Positions 7,888 to 17,400 of a stretch of DNA of 64,000 nucleotides are shown piece by piece (within the stretch, counting starts at the first letter, position 1; each line of letters begins with the position of its first letter). Position numbers and translations under genes: made by a program. The notes beneath the pieces were generated by a model that was not told the origin of the DNA, made no database searches, and worked only from the letters and a program-made list of their open reading frames with translations. The stretch lies in NCBI GenBank assembly GCA_900551235.1, contig URUU01000002.1, forward strand, positions 44,052-108,051, written 5' to 3'. The DNA is from an uncultured Lachnospiraceae bacterium (GTDB lineage Bacteria > Bacillota > Clostridia > Lachnospirales > Lachnospiraceae).

Positions 7888-7916
7888 ATTCTACATGGAA
7901 AACGAAAAAAAGTAAA
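7888..7916 (-). promoter_or_regulatory. Possible hydE promoter
   Basis: On the minus strand TTTACT (7911-7916), 17 bases, TAGAAT (7888-7893) lies about 50 bases ahead of hydE. Its -35 box overlaps the stem of the hairpin at 7914-7938. Confidence 0.45.
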
Positions 7917-7938
7917 GCCGACTTTTTATGTCAGCTTT
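7914..7938 (-). terminator. Second hairpin with T-run ahead of hydE
   Basis: On the minus strand AAAGCTGAC pairs with GTCGGCTTT (9 pairs with one G-U) around a 7-base loop, followed by ACTTTTTTT. It comes after another terminator at 7964-8000, so it may be a backup terminator or a hydE attenuator. Confidence 0.5.
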
Positions 7939-7963
7939 ATTGTCGCTTTGTTATTTACCAAGC

Positions 7964-8000
7964 AAAAAAGGTAACTGCCTTTACGACAATTACCTTTTTT
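7964..8000. terminator. mgtE terminator, T-runs on both sides
   Basis: AAAAAAGGTAA pairs with TTACCTTTTTT around a 15-base loop. It lies 35 bases after the mgtE stop and can work in either direction. Confidence 0.75.
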
Positions 8001-8035
8001 TATCATTCTATTTCAAAAATGCCCTATGAATTGTT

Positions 8036-9424
8036 CTAACCTGCCAGATGCAAAATATTGATCAGCAGGATCCAGCTCAGTCCATAATAGGAAATAACCG
8101 CCACAAGGTCGTTGATGGTCGTGATCAGCGGACCGGACGCAACGGCCGGGTCTACATGGATTTTTTTGAAGAACAGCGGGATACAGGTACCGACTGCCCC
8201 GGATACGACCATCGCCAGTACCAGGGACAGACCGATACATCCGGATACTGCATAGGCAAACAGGAAGGTCTTTCCCTTGAACAGTGCGATATATAATCCA
8301 ACTAAAAGGAAAGAAATACTTCCAAGGATCATACCATTTGAAAATCCGATCTTCATTTCTTTCAAAACAAGCTGGAACTTCTGCTTGCCGGTCAGGGACT
8401 CATCCATCAGGACACGGATCGTTACAGCCAGTGACTGTGTACCGACGTTACCTGCCATATCCAGGATCAGTGACTGGAATGCCATGATGATCGTCAACTG
8501 GCTTACCACCGTCTCAAAAATGCCTACAACAGAAGAAACAACCATGCCAAGCCCCAACAGCACGAGCAGCCATGGCAGACGCTTTTTAATACTTTCACGC
8601 AGAGGCTCTTTTAAATCTTCCTCCGCAGTCAGACCGGCGAACATCGCATAGTCTTCGCCCATCTCGTCATCGACCAGCGATACGATACTCTGCGATGTGA
8701 TGACACCGAGCAGTTTATTATTGTTATTTAATACCGGGATAGAATCCTCAGAATAATCTTTCAGTTTTTCGATACAGTCATCGATCAGCTCGTGACCATA
8801 TACATATGGATAGGAAGTCACAACCAGATCCTCCAGCAGTGCATCCTGTCTTGCAATGATCAGATCCTTTAAATCCATAGCACCATAAAACGTCTGATCC
8901 TCCGTCACCATGAAAAGCGTGGAAATATTGTCGTTTTTCGCTGCCTGCTCTACCAGACTGCTCATTGCCTGCTTTACCGTAAGCTTCTCACGGATCACGA
9001 TAAAGTTGGTGGTCATTCTGCTGCCGATTTCTTCGTCATCAAAAGAAGCGATCACGGCGATGTCTTCTCTTGTATCTGCATCAGTCAGCTCGATCAGCAG
9101 TGCCCTCTTCTCCTTCGGGATCATCTTCAGGACATCGATCACCGCATCGGTCTCCATGCTGGAGAGGATCTTGGCTGCTTTTCTGACATCCATCTCGTCC
9201 AGATACTCTGCCGCCTGTCTCTCTTCAATATGTTCAAAAATATCAGAAAGCATGTCCGTATCCAGGATACGGCAGATTTTTCTTCTTTCTACTATAGTAA
9301 GATCCGGGAATACCTCTGCCAGGTCGTTCTCATGATAATCTTCGAGCTGATTCCGCATAACGCCCGGTGAAGCATTGCTTCTGATGATACCCAGGATCTC
9401 TGATGTATAATCTTTGTTTTCCAA
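8036..9424 (-). CDS. mgtE: MgtE family magnesium channel/transporter
   Basis: MgtE is a Mg2+-gated Mg2+ channel. The 462-residue protein shows the intracellular N domain (about 10-130; alpha-helical repeats with VFPDLTIVERR), then a CBS-domain pair (about 130-260). Five membrane helices follow (about 285-460), with the conserved MAFQSLILDMAGNVGTQSLA pore segment. The start was set at TTG 9424, because AAGGAGG sits eight bases upstream; another TTG ten codons earlier has no such site. The gene stands alone, between terminators at 7964-8000 and 9709-9740. It is preceded by a roughly 280-base leader with strong predicted pairing but no recognisable M-box. Regulation by that leader is a guess. 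Confidence 0.94.
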   Translation of the reverse strand: MENKDYTSEILGIIRSNASPGVMRNQLEDYHENDLAEVFPDLTIVERRKICRILDTDMLSDIFEHIEERQAAEYLDEMDVRKAAKILSSMETDAVIDVLKMIPKEKRALLIELTDADTREDIAVIASFDDEEIGSRMTTNFIVIREKLTVKQAMSSLVEQAAKNDNISTLFMVTEDQTFYGAMDLKDLIIARQDALLEDLVVTSYPYVYGHELIDDCIEKLKDYSEDSIPVLNNNNKLLGVITSQSIVSLVDDEMGEDYAMFAGLTAEEDLKEPLRESIKKRLPWLLVLLGLGMVVSSVVGIFETVVSQLTIIMAFQSLILDMAGNVGTQSLAVTIRVLMDESLTGKQKFQLVLKEMKIGFSNGMILGSISFLLVGLYIALFKGKTFLFAYAVSGCIGLSLVLAMVVSGAVGTCIPLFFKKIHVDPAVASGPLITTINDLVAVISYYGLSWILLINILHLAG

Positions 9425-9708
9425 TGTCTCATCCTCCTTATTCTGTTTTCGCAATCATTCAGCCACACAAAAACACAGAAAAGCAAAACTGCATATGTAC
9501 TGCAAATAAGTTTCTGTACATGACTGAACTTTCATAACGGTCCAGGGGAGTCGGAAAATAGGATAAGAAATCAGAAAATCAGACAGAACGGACTGCTGCT
9601 CACTTCCCATCCTATGCTTCTACTTCGCCCATGACTGTCACAACTGTCCATTCTGTTCACCTGCCTTTTTACTGAAATTTAAAATGCCAAAACTGACATC
9701 GTTTGATT
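9425..9708 (-). ncRNA. Candidate structured 5' leader of mgtE (class unknown)
   Basis: The region upstream of mgtE holds no gene but folds well on the minus strand. ACAGAATGGAC (around 9648-9658) pairs with GTCCGTTCTGT (around 9581-9591), 11 pairs with one G-U, closing a purine-rich loop of about 55 bases. Further in, AGGAT/ATCCT and ATGTAC/GTACAT can pair. The M-box Mg2+ riboswitch was looked for, since it often precedes mgtE, but its conserved GGTGAGGCTCC and GGGTCAACAG parts are absent. No good promoter was found. It may be a regulatory leader of another kind or an independent small RNA. Confidence 0.4.
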
Positions 9709-9740
9709 AAAAAAGTTGAGGGCTTTGCAAACCCTCAACC
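9709..9740 (-). terminator. copA terminator
   Basis: On the minus strand GGTTGAGGG pairs with CCCTCAACT around a short loop, followed by TTTTTT. It lies about 60 bases after the copA stop. This is the strongest intrinsic terminator in the region. Confidence 0.88.
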
Positions 9741-9800
9741 ATTATAATTCCTTTTTCTTTAATTGTAAAGCAAACTTTTGTATAGTTTTTGTAAATCCGG

Positions 9801-10010
9801 TTATTTCACAGATACGACCTGATAGTCTTTGTCCTCTACGGTCTTTTTCAGTGTTTCATCTGCGATCTCTGCATTCAGTTTTACCACTGCAGTTCCTTTT
9901 TCATGGCTTACGACTGCTTCGTCTACCTGCGGCAGTGCCTCCAGTGCTTTCTTTACTGCTGCCTCGCAGTGTCCGCACATCATTCCTCTGATCTCCATTG
10001 TTTTTTCCAT
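9801..10010 (-). CDS. copZ: Nested in-frame CopZ-like copper chaperone within copA
   Basis: Within the 3' end of copA, in the same frame, ATG 10010 is preceded by AAGGAG at nine bases, a good ribosome site. Translation from there would give a 69-residue HMA protein starting MEKTMEIRGMMCGHCE, the size and fold of CopZ. The upstream part of the linker has no similarity to known CopA domains and reads like an in-frame fusion of a once separate copZ. The cell could thus make both full-length CopA and free CopZ. Independent translation is an inference from the ribosome site. Confidence 0.5.
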   Translation of the reverse strand: MEKTMEIRGMMCGHCEAAVKKALEALPQVDEAVVSHEKGTAVVKLNAEIADETLKKTVEDKDYQVVSVK

Positions 10011-12368
10011 GGTATTACTCTCCTTTTTATTTGATTTATTTTGCATCTGTGAATTTGCATCCACAGTCTGTAACGTAACCTGGTTTTTTATTTTTTTATC
10101 TTTTTTTGCATCGTACATTCCAAAGAAGTTCAGACGCAGTGCATTTGTCACCACGCAGAAGCTCGACAGGCTCATGGCGGCTGCCCCGAACATCGGGTTT
10201 AACTGCCATCCAAAGACCGGGATCCAGATTCCGGCTGCCAGCGGAATACCAATGATATTGTAAATAAAAGCCCAGAACAGATTTTCATGGATATTTCTCA
10301 GTGTCGCACGGCTTAAGCGGATCGCTGCCGGTACATCATCCAGCTTGCTCTTCATCAGAACAACATCGGCTGCATCAATTGCGATATCCGTTCCGGCTCC
10401 GATCGCGATTCCCATATCTGCCCTTGTCAGGGCCGGTGCATCGTTGATGCCGTCACCTACCATGGCAACCTTTCCTTTTTCTTTCAGGGAGCGGATGACA
10501 CTTTCCTTTCCTTCCGGAAGGACTCCGGCAATGACCTCATCAACCCCTGCCTGCCGTCCGATCGCCCTGGCTGTCCGCTCATTGTCCCCGGTCAGCATGA
10601 CCACCCGGATTCCCATATTCTGCAGTTCTTTTACGGCTCTTGCACTCTCTTCTTTGATCACATCAGCTACCGCGATCACACCGAGAAGCTGCTCTCCTTT
10701 TGCGAAAAACAGCGGCGTCTTTCCATCTTCTGCCAGTGCTTCCACCTGACATTTCTGTTTCTCTGGGATCTTGCAGATTTCGGATATAAATTTCATATTT
10801 CCGCCGGAGAGCCTGCTGCCGTGAAGGGAAGCGGTCAGTCCATTTCCAGGAAGTGCCTGAAAATCAGATACTTCTTCGGCTCTGAGGTTTCGCTGTTCTG
10901 CCTCCAGCAGAATCGCTTTTGCCAGCGGATGCTCACTTTTCTTTTCCAGGGCAAATGCCATCCAAAGCAGCTCCTCTTCGCTTACGCCTTCCGCCGGAAT
11001 GATATCGGTTACTTTCGGCTCTCCGCTTGTGATCGTACCGGTCTTATCGAGTGCTACGATCTGTATTTTTCCCGTTTCTTCCAGCGAAACGGCTGTTTTA
11101 AACATAATTCCATGCTTTGCACCCATGCCGTTTCCGACCATGATCGCTACCGGAGTTGCAAGCCCGAGGGCACACGGGCAGCTGATAACGAGAACAGAAA
11201 TCGCTCTTGCCAGGGCATATCCAAAGGTCTGACCTGCCAGCATCCACACGATAAATGTGATCACTGCGATCGTGATAACCGCCGGCACAAATACACCGGA
11301 AACTTTATCTGCGATCTTGGCGATCGGTGCTTTTGTAGCCGCCGCATCACTGACCATCTGAATGATCTGTGAAAGTGTGGTATCTTCTCCAACCCTGGTT
11401 GCACGGCATTTGATAAATCCGGACTGGTTGACCGTTGCCGCAGAAACCTTGTCCCCTTCTGCTTTGTCTGCCGGAATACTCTCACCGGTCAGTGCCGCTT
11501 CATTTACTGCACTGTTTCCTTCCAGAACGATACCATCCACCGGTATATTTTCACCCGGACGCACCACAAAAATGTCACCCGCCTGTACTTCTTCGATGGA
11601 AACGGTCACTTCCTGACCATCCTGCAGCAGAACTGCTGTCTTTGGTGCAAGTTTCATCAGACTTTTCAGTGCATCCGTTGTCTTTCCTTTCGAACGTGCC
11701 TCCAGCATTTTGCCGACCGTGATCAGTGTCAGGATCATCGCCGCAGATTCGAAATAAAATTCATGCATGTAAGACATAACGGCTGTCATATCACCCTTTA
11801 CCTGAGCATCCGTCATCGCAAACAGTGCATAGACACTGTAAAGAAACGATGCACCGGAGCCAAGTGCTACCAGCGTATCCATGTTCGGGGATTTATTCAG
11901 CAGTCCTTTAAAACCACTGATAAAGAATTTCTGGTTGATGACCATGATAATGACCGTCAGAAGCAGCTGAAGCAGTCCCATCGCCACATGGTTTCCCACA
12001 AAGAAGGAAGGCAGCGGCCAGTTCCACATCATATGCCCCATCGAGAAATACATCAGTACCAGTAAAAAACCAACCGAAGCAAACAGCCTTTTTTTCAGTT
12101 TTGGTGTTTCCGTATCTTTCAGCAATGCATCGTCATTTGCCGCACTGCCCTGCTTTCCTTTTGTGCCTGTGCCTTTCTTTTCTGCATGATATCCTGCTGC
12201 TTCCACCGCCGAGATGATCGCATCCGAAGCTGCCGTCCCTTCCACGCCCATCGAATTTGTCAGCAAACTCACCGAGCAGGAAGTCACACCTTGAACTTTA
12301 CTGACTGCTTTTTCTACTCTGCTGCTGCAGGCGGCACAGCTCATCCCTGTTACCGAATATTGTTCCAT
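9801..12368 (-). CDS. copA: Cu(I)-exporting P1B-type ATPase CopA with a C-terminal CopZ-like domain
   Basis: CopA pumps Cu(I) out of the cytoplasm. The 855-residue protein has an N-terminal HMA domain with GMSCAAC (about 8-14) and the actuator motif TGES. The copper channel motif is CPC (VISCPCALGLATP), with phosphorylation site DKTGTIT and hinge MVGDGINDAP. After the last membrane helix a linker rich in Lys, Asn and Gln (about 745-786) leads to a second HMA domain (about 787-855) with GMMCGHC. That C-terminal HMA is unusual for CopA and has its own ribosome site and ATG. AGGAG eight bases before ATG 12368 fixes the start. It lies downstream of csoR in what is likely a copper-induced operon. 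Confidence 0.96.
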   Translation of the reverse strand: MEQYSVTGMSCAACSSRVEKAVSKVQGVTSCSVSLLTNSMGVEGTAASDAIISAVEAAGYHAEKKGTGTKGKQGSAANDDALLKDTETPKLKKRLFASVGFLLVLMYFSMGHMMWNWPLPSFFVGNHVAMGLLQLLLTVIIMVINQKFFISGFKGLLNKSPNMDTLVALGSGASFLYSVYALFAMTDAQVKGDMTAVMSYMHEFYFESAAMILTLITVGKMLEARSKGKTTDALKSLMKLAPKTAVLLQDGQEVTVSIEEVQAGDIFVVRPGENIPVDGIVLEGNSAVNEAALTGESIPADKAEGDKVSAATVNQSGFIKCRATRVGEDTTLSQIIQMVSDAAATKAPIAKIADKVSGVFVPAVITIAVITFIVWMLAGQTFGYALARAISVLVISCPCALGLATPVAIMVGNGMGAKHGIMFKTAVSLEETGKIQIVALDKTGTITSGEPKVTDIIPAEGVSEEELLWMAFALEKKSEHPLAKAILLEAEQRNLRAEEVSDFQALPGNGLTASLHGSRLSGGNMKFISEICKIPEKQKCQVEALAEDGKTPLFFAKGEQLLGVIAVADVIKEESARAVKELQNMGIRVVMLTGDNERTARAIGRQAGVDEVIAGVLPEGKESVIRSLKEKGKVAMVGDGINDAPALTRADMGIAIGAGTDIAIDAADVVLMKSKLDDVPAAIRLSRATLRNIHENLFWAFIYNIIGIPLAAGIWIPVFGWQLNPMFGAAAMSLSSFCVVTNALRLNFFGMYDAKKDKKIKNQVTLQTVDANSQMQNKSNKKESNTMEKTMEIRGMMCGHCEAAVKKALEALPQVDEAVVSHEKGTAVVKLNAEIADETLKKTVEDKDYQVVSVK

Positions 12369-12502
12369 CGCAATTTCTCCTAATGTTTTATCGTTTTATT
12401 TGATCCTCTTGTCTTTCCATACAAAAAATTCTTTCCTCTATATTACTGCTGTTTCATGTCGGCAGATCACAGGTCTGGATCCACCTTTTGCCCCTGGGAT
12501 CA

Positions 12503-12841
12503 TCATTTCATAAGTTTCTTCAGAAGATCCACCAGCTCATCAATCGCTTCGTCTTTTCCGTTGCGGATATCCTCTGCCACACAGGTATGGATATGATTGG
12601 ACAGCAGGACTTTATTGAAACTGTTGAGTGCAGAATTGATCGCCGAAACCTGTACCAGAATATCGGCACAGTAGGCATCCTTCTGTAGCATTCCCTTCAC
12701 ACCGCGAACCTGCCCTTCGATGCGGCTTAAACGATTGATCAGATCTTTATATTCTTTTTCTGAGCGTTCCTTTTTTCGCTCAGAACACTGACAGCAGCAT
12801 GTTTTTTCTATCTGTTCCCTGTTTTCTTCCATTTCATTCAC
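12503..12841 (-). CDS. csoR: CsoR-type copper-sensing repressor
   Basis: CsoR-family repressors release DNA when they bind Cu(I). The 112-residue protein shows the all-helical DUF156 fold: INRLSRIEGQVRGVKGML (about 35-52), the first copper cysteine in AYCADIL, and the His-x3-Cys pair in HIHTC, matching the C-H-C copper set. The N-terminus carries an extra cysteine cluster (KTCCCQC, about 13-19) not found in standard CsoR. It is 134 bases ahead of copA. Its promoter at 12963-12991 carries two copies of the expected CsoR operator, so autoregulation together with copA is very likely. Confidence 0.93.
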   Translation of the reverse strand: MNEMEENREQIEKTCCCQCSERKKERSEKEYKDLINRLSRIEGQVRGVKGMLQKDAYCADILVQVSAINSALNSFNKVLLSNHIHTCVAEDIRNGKDEAIDELVDLLKKLMK

Positions 12842-12933
12842 TTCCTTTGTTTTTTCTGATATAGATTTCAGTAAGCTGACAGCAAATCATGTCAAAACCA
12901 TATGCTGATTTTTACGTGATTAACTTATTGTCG

Positions 12934-12991
12934 TATACCCCCATTTGGTATTCACGCAATTTATTATATACCCCCATGGTGTATTTTTCAA
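12934..12991 (-). promoter_or_regulatory. csoR-copA promoter with two CsoR-type operators
   Basis: The promoter on the minus strand is TTGAAA (12986-12991), 17 bases, TATAAT (12963-12968). Operator copies read TATACCCCCATGGTGTAT (12967-12984, inside the promoter spacer) and TATACCCCCATTTGGTAT (12934-12951, just downstream of the start). Their starts are 33 bases apart, about three helical turns. The TACCCCC/GGGGTA core matches known CsoR sites. Confidence 0.88.
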
Positions 12992-13090
12992 GTCCTTTTC
13001 CTGAAAAAATTTATGCATTAACGGATATCAGGATATAAAGAATGAACATTCACGTAAAGCTCACAGAGCTTCGCATTGCTCATGTCACGC

Positions 13091-13124
13091 AAAAGAGGCA
13101 GGATTTCTCCCGCCTGTTTTTTGT
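13091..13124. terminator. Terminator after the M18 aminopeptidase gene
   Basis: AGGCAGGA pairs with TCCCGCCT (8 pairs, one G-U) around a four-base TTTC/GAAA loop, with T-rich runs on both strands. It lies about 40 bases past the stop. The remaining part of 12842-13159 holds the csoR promoter and nothing else recognised. Confidence 0.7.
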
Positions 13125-13159
13125 CTGAATTCTTTATTTTGATGCCTGTTCTGTTTTGC

Positions 13160-14428
13160 TTATCTGAAAAATTCTTCCGCTGCTCTGATAAAACTTCCGG
13201 TATCTTCCACACCGGCTGTCTCATACGGAGAATGCATCGCAAGCTGCGGAAGCCCGATATCTACCGTGTTCATCGGTACCTGTGTATTCGAAATATTTCC
13301 AAGTGTTGAACCGCCCGGTACATCGGAGCGATTCACAAAGGTCTGATATTTTACGCCTGCCCGGTCGCAGAGATCCTTGAATTTTGCCGACGACACTGCA
13401 TCGGTGCAATATTTCTGATTGGCATTGTATTTGATGACAATTCCGCCGTTTGGCAGCGGACGATTCACCGGATCTGCTTTTTCTATGTAATTCGGATGCA
13501 GTGCATGGGCATTATCCGCCGAGATCATAAAACTGCCCGCCAGCGTCATCAGATATTCTTCATAGGTTCTTCCAAGACCATCGTTGATCCGCCTGAGCGT
13601 ATCCTTTAAAAAGGTGGAAGCTGCCCCCTGCTTTGTTCCGCTTCCGACTTCTTCGTTATCCAGAACACAATGCACTGCAATGCTCTCTTCTTTCTTTCCG
13701 GCAAGCATCCCTTCCATCGATGCAAATGCACACTGAAGATCATCCAGACGCGGAGCTGAGACAAATTCTCTGTCTGCTCCCCAGATCGTACCCTCCATCC
13801 GGTTATAGAGGAACAGATCATATGCCAGAATATCCTCCGGATTTACCCCAAGTTCCTCTGCAACTATTTTCAGAAGTTCCGGCTTTGAATCACCGCAGCC
13901 AAGAAGCGGCAGCAGATCTTTCTGCGGATTGTAAGACACGCCTTTGTTCGCCTCCCGGTTCATGTGGATCGCCAGACTTGGGATCATGACCAGATCCCGG
14001 TCGATATTGACCAGTTCCTCTTTCAGACTGCCGTCACATCTTACGATCACTCTGCCTGCCAGTGATAATGGACGGTCAAACCACGGTGCCATCAGCATAC
14101 CGCCATATCCTTCCACATTCAGTTTTGTGTAGGCATTGTCCACCCTTATTTCCGGATTTTCCTTGATCTTAAAAGCCGGAGAATCGCTGTGGCTTGCAAT
14201 GATGTGAAACTTTCTGCTCTCTTTTTGAGGAATCGAAAATGTGATCAATGCCGAATGATTTCTCGTCACAACATATTTGCCGCCCGGCTGTAACTTCCAG
14301 TGCTCCAGCTCCGAAAGAAGCTGATATCCGTTTTCTGTAAATTTTTTCTGCATCTCTGCCGTTGCCTGAAAAGCCGTCGGACTTTTTTTTATAAAGGACA
14401 GAAGAGATTCTGTTGTTTTGTAATGCAT
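13160..14428 (-). CDS. apeB: M18 family zinc aminopeptidase
   Basis: M18 peptidases remove N-terminal amino acids, often acidic ones, and form large tetrahedral dodecamers. The 422-residue protein has the zinc ligands expected for the family: HSDSPAF near residue 79, the paired glutamates in VLDNEEVGSGTKQGA near 260, and the late histidine region. SADNAHALHPNY is also conserved. Length fits the family (about 420-460). It starts 21 bases after the hsdR stop and is probably cotranscribed with the restriction genes, although a functional link is unlikely. It ends before a bidirectional terminator. Confidence 0.93.
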   Translation of the reverse strand: MHYKTTESLLSFIKKSPTAFQATAEMQKKFTENGYQLLSELEHWKLQPGGKYVVTRNHSALITFSIPQKESRKFHIIASHSDSPAFKIKENPEIRVDNAYTKLNVEGYGGMLMAPWFDRPLSLAGRVIVRCDGSLKEELVNIDRDLVMIPSLAIHMNREANKGVSYNPQKDLLPLLGCGDSKPELLKIVAEELGVNPEDILAYDLFLYNRMEGTIWGADREFVSAPRLDDLQCAFASMEGMLAGKKEESIAVHCVLDNEEVGSGTKQGAASTFLKDTLRRINDGLGRTYEEYLMTLAGSFMISADNAHALHPNYIEKADPVNRPLPNGGIVIKYNANQKYCTDAVSSAKFKDLCDRAGVKYQTFVNRSDVPGGSTLGNISNTQVPMNTVDIGLPQLAMHSPYETAGVEDTGSFIRAAEEFFR

Positions 14429-14449
14429 ATAAGTACCTCACTTTTCAAA

Positions 14450-17400
14450 TTAACCATTGATCGTTCCATTTTTCAATTCATCGAACATCGCCTGAGCTAA
14501 GGCATTCATGATAGCACGATACTTTCCGGCATCTTCAAACAATTTCGTATACGTTTCCGTGCTTTCAACATATGCTTCCTGCGCTGCATCATCGAACAGC
14601 TGTGGGAAAATATTCTTTTCAAAGATCTGACGACCATCTGTTTTTGCTGCTTTCATCAGCTTTTTGTTGTTTTTTAATTTTTCATGCAATGTTGTAATTA
14701 CAACTCTGTCACCTTCCGTAAAGTTTCCCATGTACTGCTGATTGATTTTCTCAATAACCTGTTGCAATGGGCTGAGCGTTTCAGACATTTTCACAGGCTT
14801 TTTCAACTTAGCAGGTTCATAAACACCCTTTTCTTCTTTCTCAAGACCAATAGAACCTTCATAAGTTTTCTCAAGATTGTAATACTCAAGTTTCACTCTG
14901 TCACCAAGGTCAAACGGCATTGCCGGGTCAGCCGGTACAACCTTTGCCAGATAAGAGCAGAAGATATATTCTTTATGCATCTGCTTATCAAACATACGTG
15001 TAATCTGTGTAATATAACCATACCATTTTACAAATGTTCTGCAAAGTTTACGGAACTGATATCTCTGTTCCTGATTCAATGCACTGTACTTCTGCTGAAT
15101 CGGTAATAATGCATTTGTTATTGCTGCCTGAATCTTATTTGCCTTACGTTTATCTTCATCGAAATAGATTTCATTTACTTTTTCAATATCAGCATCATCA
15201 TAGATTTTAAAAGCACGCAACAGCTTTTGTGTCCTGTAAATCAAATCCGTATTGATTTCCTGAGATAAGGATGTTTCCTGATAAAATGGCTGAAATGCTT
15301 TTAAAATATCTTCTTTTGTATTCACAAAATCAATGATAAACGTATCCTGTTTGTCCGGATGTGTACGGTTCAGTCTGCTCAGCGTCTGAACCGCTTTTAC
15401 GCCACGTAATTTCTTATCGACAATCATTGTATGAAGCAACGGTTCATCAAAGCCGGTTTGATATTTCTCCGCTACAATCAGAATATTTCCTTCGTCATGG
15501 AATACCTGTTTTGTTTGTGATTCATTCACACCGTTCAGCTTGCTTTCTGTCCACTCAATCTCTTTTCGGTCATCCGGGTCTTTGACAGAACCGGAGAACG
15601 CTGCCAGAATTTCCACATCATAATAACCATTTGATTCCAGATAGTTCTTAATTTCATGGTAGTAACGAACCGCAGCAAGTCTCGATGCTGTTACAACCAT
15701 CATCTTTCCTTTTCCTTTGATTTTCTGCTTTGTTACATTCCGGAATGTTTCAACAATAATCGCTGATTTCTGCTGAATATTGTATGGATGCAGTTCTTCA
15801 TATTTCTTGATTGTCTTGAGTGCTTTTGACTGTGGAACGTCAGGATTATCCTTTGTATTCTTCGCAATCTGATAGCAAGTTCTGTACGTTGTATAGTTCT
15901 GGAGAACATCCAGAATAAATCCTTCTTCGATTGCCTGACGCATCGAATATATATGAAACGGATGATAGGAACCATCCTGCCATTCTGTGCCGAACATTTC
16001 CAGTGTTGCACCTTTTGGCGTTGCTGTAAAAGCAAAGAATGAAAGATTTTTATGCTTTCCATGCGAAATCATTTCATGTACCAGACGGTCATCGTCATCC
16101 AGTAATTCATCTTCGGCTTTTCCTTCCAGTTCCGCATACTCTTTCAGGGCATCCGACACATCTGCAAGTGCAGCCTTCAATTTCATTGCAGAGGAACCAG
16201 TCTGCGAAGAATGCGCTTCATCCACAATAATCGCAAAACGCTTATCTGTTGTATCATCCACTTCTTCATAAATAACCGGGAATTTCTGCAATGTTGTTAC
16301 AATGATTCTCTTTCCGGCATTCAGAGCGTCCCTTAAATCCTTAGAGGATTTCTTTTCATTAATCGCACATACACTGCCGAGTGTATGGTCAAATCCCGTG
16401 ATTGTTTCCTGTAACTGTGCATCCAGATTACGTCTGTCCGTTACGATAACAACGGATGTAAATACCGGCTCATTATCATTGTTATGTAAAGATGCCAGAC
16501 GATACGCCGTCCATGCAATAGAATTTGATTTTCCCGAACCTGCTGAATGTTGGATCAGATAATTCTTTCCCGAACCATTCTCACGCACATCAGCAATCAG
16601 TTTTCGCACCACATCCAGCTGATGAAATCTTGGAAAAATCAGACGCTTCTTTGTGACATTCTTTCCGTCTTTCTTTTCGGTCTTCACCTCAAAGCTGATG
16701 AATTTCTGGATAATGTCCAGCAAGCTGTCCTTCTGTAATACATTTTCCCAGATATAAGATGTCACATAATGATCATCTTCTGCCTGCGGATTACCTGCAC
16801 CGCCATCATTTCCGGCACCGCCTGAACCCTGATTGAATGGCAGAAAACAGGTATCTGTACCTTTCAGTTCCGTAGTCATCCACGCTTCGTAAAGGTCTAC
16901 CGCAAAATATGCCAGAATACGGTGGTTCAGCCAAAATGCTGGTTCCCTCTGGTCACGGTCATACTGCCATTGCAATTTTGCATTGTCTACCGTCTGACCC
17001 GTCAGCTGATTTTTTAATTCAATCGCAACCACCGGAATACCATTGATTGCAAGCATCATATCAACGGAATTGTTGTTCTGCTCTGAATAGTGCCACTGTC
17101 TGATGCACTGACACACATTCTGCTCATATCTTTTTACAGCAGTATCGTTTAAAGTGGATTCCGGCTTGAAATAGCAGACCTTGAAATCCATTCCACGATG
17201 TTTAAATCCATGTCGTATGACAGACAGTAAACCATCCATCTGCACGGCATCTTCAAAGCATTTATAAAACTTCCTGTACGGATCAGAATTACACTGCTTT
17301 TCAAAACGCTGCCACATAACCGGCTGAGTTGCTTTCACAAATTCAACCAATGTCTGAATATCCAACGCCATACCAGAAGATAAGGTATATCCGGCATCTG

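Noticed and set aside
9425..9708. M-box magnesium riboswitch ahead of mgtE
   Set aside because: The conserved M-box parts (GGTGAGGCTCC and the later GGGTCAACAG-type segment) are missing in both strands, although the leader is structured.
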